From Paragordius varius (taxonomy: Eukaryota; Nematomorpha), in assembly GCA_964247055.1 (NCBI GenBank), contig OZ176052.1, positions 2,728,001 to 2,792,000 on the forward strand: a DNA stretch of 64,000 nt, written 5' to 3'. The notes beneath the pieces were generated by a model. The model saw only the letters and a list, made by a program, of their open reading frames with translations, was not told where the DNA came from and searched no databases. Within the stretch, counting starts at the first letter, position 1. The number at the start of each line of letters is the position of its first letter. Both the position numbers and the translations under genes were made by a program. Shown here piece after piece: positions 62,240 through 64,000 of the stretch.

Positions 62240-63510
62240 CGCACTTCAACTCTTTTTTGGCATGATGGAAACGGTATAAAGATTTATAGAACACTTTTTG
62301 TATATAATTAGTTTGATGCTGAACATTTCTTCACCTAAAAGTTAATATAAACGTTTGTTTTCTTTTTTTGTTTGGTGAATCGTTGTAACACAATTTATAT
62401 TGAACTAAATTCAGAACGAACGAATATGATTCGAAATATCTAGGAAATGTGTTTTTATAGTATCTAAAGCATATCTATATATCGCTAGAAATAGTATAAG
62501 AACGCTTCAACAAAATTTTGCTAAAATTTTTGGAGAAAATTATGCATTTTAAAAATACTTATAAATGATAACAAAATTTCGCATATATTTTAATTATTAT
62601 CTCACAATATCCGGCATTTTTGCGTTTATTTTATAGGACTAGCTCCTTTTAGAAGAGCAAATTTGGGTTCGGAGTCCCCATCTAAATAAATTTTTTGGAA
62701 ATATTGTTTTAATTTTTATATGTGGTTGGTTTATCACTAATTTAGTGATATTTTTGGCATGTAGGCTCTAGTCCAAAAAAATATTTAAAACGTTTGCAAA
62801 TTTTGCCATTTTCTCATATGGAACTTACCACAAAAGTGTAAATAACTTTCTTAAGTCACTTGTAAAGGCCAAAACCAGAAGCACCATTCCTAATACATTT
62901 CCTTATCAGAATATATATATATTTTATCAGGTTATTTTTTTATAGCACCCGATTTTAGATGTTGTGTTTGTGGAGAAAAATCTAAAGGCGCTTTAAGCAA
63001 TTTTATCATTTATCAGGTTTAACACTTCATTATTTGGGGTACGTTTACCAAAGCCATATGTAATTTGAATATCTTAAAAAGTATTTAGCTGTTAAGCCGA
63101 ATTTAATATGCTTTAGTCTTTTTGGCATTATAGAAAATTTTTAAAAAAAATATAAATTGTAAAAAAAAATCCTCATCTTATTTTGTCGCCATTTTTTTCT
63201 ATTAATTTTTTTAAATCGACAAAAGGCAAATAAATGTATTTATGGTTAGAAAATGTGATATATTAAGCTTTTGGACTACATATTACCAGCAAAATCATGA
63301 TATATTAAGATTTGAATATTAGCTGCTCGTTTCAATCGTGTTTTCGAAATCTACCAATTTTAGACTCTAGAAGTGACCAAAATGTTAAAATATAAGCTTT
63401 TTTGTTAATTTGAGAACAATAATTGATAATAATATCAACAGAAATAAATTTGTAAACTAGTTTATTTACAAAATTAAACTCTGGGATAAACTACCCCAAA
63501 AGGTAAACTA
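62240..63510. repeat. unclassified dispersed repeat, longest copy
   Basis: Collinear with 33.0-34.1 kb and, in its first 700 bp, with 49.9-50.5 kb. Modules in order: GGCATGATGGAAACGGTATA, GATGCTGAACATTTCTTC, CGGAGTCCCCATCTAAA, CATTTTCTCATATGGAAC, TCTTAAGTCACTTGTAAAGG, CCTTATCAGAATATATATA, then ATCCTCATCTTATTTTGTCG, TTTATGGTTAGAAAATG, CCAATTTTAGACTCTAGAAG and CTAGTTTATTTACAA. No coding frame and no clear ends. Another copy begins at about 63.85 kb and runs off the window. Confidence 0.65.
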
Positions 63511-64000
63511 GGACAAAAAAGTAAAAAAGAAGTGTTAACACTTTAAAAAATAAAATTTGGTTTTTAGAAATTAAACTAAAGCAAAATAATAATCTTTTTT
63601 TATATATAATATGAAATCAAATATTTGGACAGTGGATTATAGTGAAATATAAGACAAGAATACATAATTCTGAGATTGGAAGTGACATAAATTATATGAA
63701 TAACCGTTTTAGGATAATTAAAATATGCAATATGAATGGTGGTTTCTTTTAAGATTGTTAATTTACTTCATAATGATTTATATTTGTATATTATTAATAA
63801 ATTTTCATGACCTTTGGGGTTTTATACCCCAAGTTCATTCAAAAATATCCTTGGACAAAATTAAAAATATAATTTTTAGCTATTTAGGCGCCTGATACAA
63901 AACATATTTTTTAAAAATATTGTAAAAAAATCCTTATTCCAAACTTTTTCGCCGCCATATTTTTTATTTATTTTAATTGTACACGGAAATAACTGTATTT
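63510..64000. other. intergenic, window edge
   Basis: AT-rich. From about 63885 the dispersed repeat recurs (AAATCCTTATTCC, TTTTTCGCCGCCATATTTTT) and continues beyond the window. Confidence 0.45.

Overview
The window is nuclear DNA from an AT-rich animal genome, probably a flatworm or another fast-evolving spiralian. The genes are animal orthologues (mitochondrial NADK2, RanGAP1, a PPM1A/B-type PP2C phosphatase, the COQ8/ADCK3 kinase and a BSD-domain protein of BSDC1 type) plus a class A orphan GPCR. All have GT-AG introns except the GPCR, which is a single exon. Three genes have a 25-35 nt intron as their first intron (COQ8 may have a 23 nt one) and much longer introns later, a polarity I recall from schistosomes. 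The phylum is an inference, not shown by the sequence.

Layout: 1-1.6 kb is the end of a purine-rich 42-bp minisatellite. 2.6-4.0 kb holds the GPCR (minus). 6.6-14.8 kb holds NADK2 (minus, 8 exons), head to head with RanGAP1 (plus, 14.9-24.2 kb, 17 exons); their start codons are 117 bp apart. 24.8-30.4 kb is a huge array of the same 42-bp minisatellite in the opposite orientation, with an internal 1711-bp tandem duplication. 30.4-39 kb has no gene and is filled with hAT-like MITEs, a 1.2-kb inverted-repeat element, a tRNA-derived SINE and copies of an unclassified dispersed repeat. 39.0-43.7 kb holds PPM1 (plus), convergent with COQ8 (minus, 44.5-48.8 kb). 48.8-54.9 kb is repeat-rich intergenic DNA with an old LINE tail. 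54.9-61.0 kb holds the BSDC1-like gene (minus), whose last intron carries a MITE split by a nearly full-length RTE-type LINE. 61-64 kb is intergenic with more dispersed repeats.

Exons were joined by hand from GT/AG signals, reading phase and remembered human sequences. For NADK2, RanGAP1, PPM1, COQ8 and BSDC1 all exon phases add up to an open frame (529, 718, 632, about 578 and 270 residues). The gene products serve separate housekeeping roles: mitochondrial NADP supply, Ran-GTP hydrolysis at the pore, phosphatase signalling, ubiquinone synthesis and a BSD-domain protein of unclear role. Apart from the divergent pair and the convergent pair I see no functional clustering. No virus-like elements, CRISPR arrays or genuine tRNA genes were recognised.
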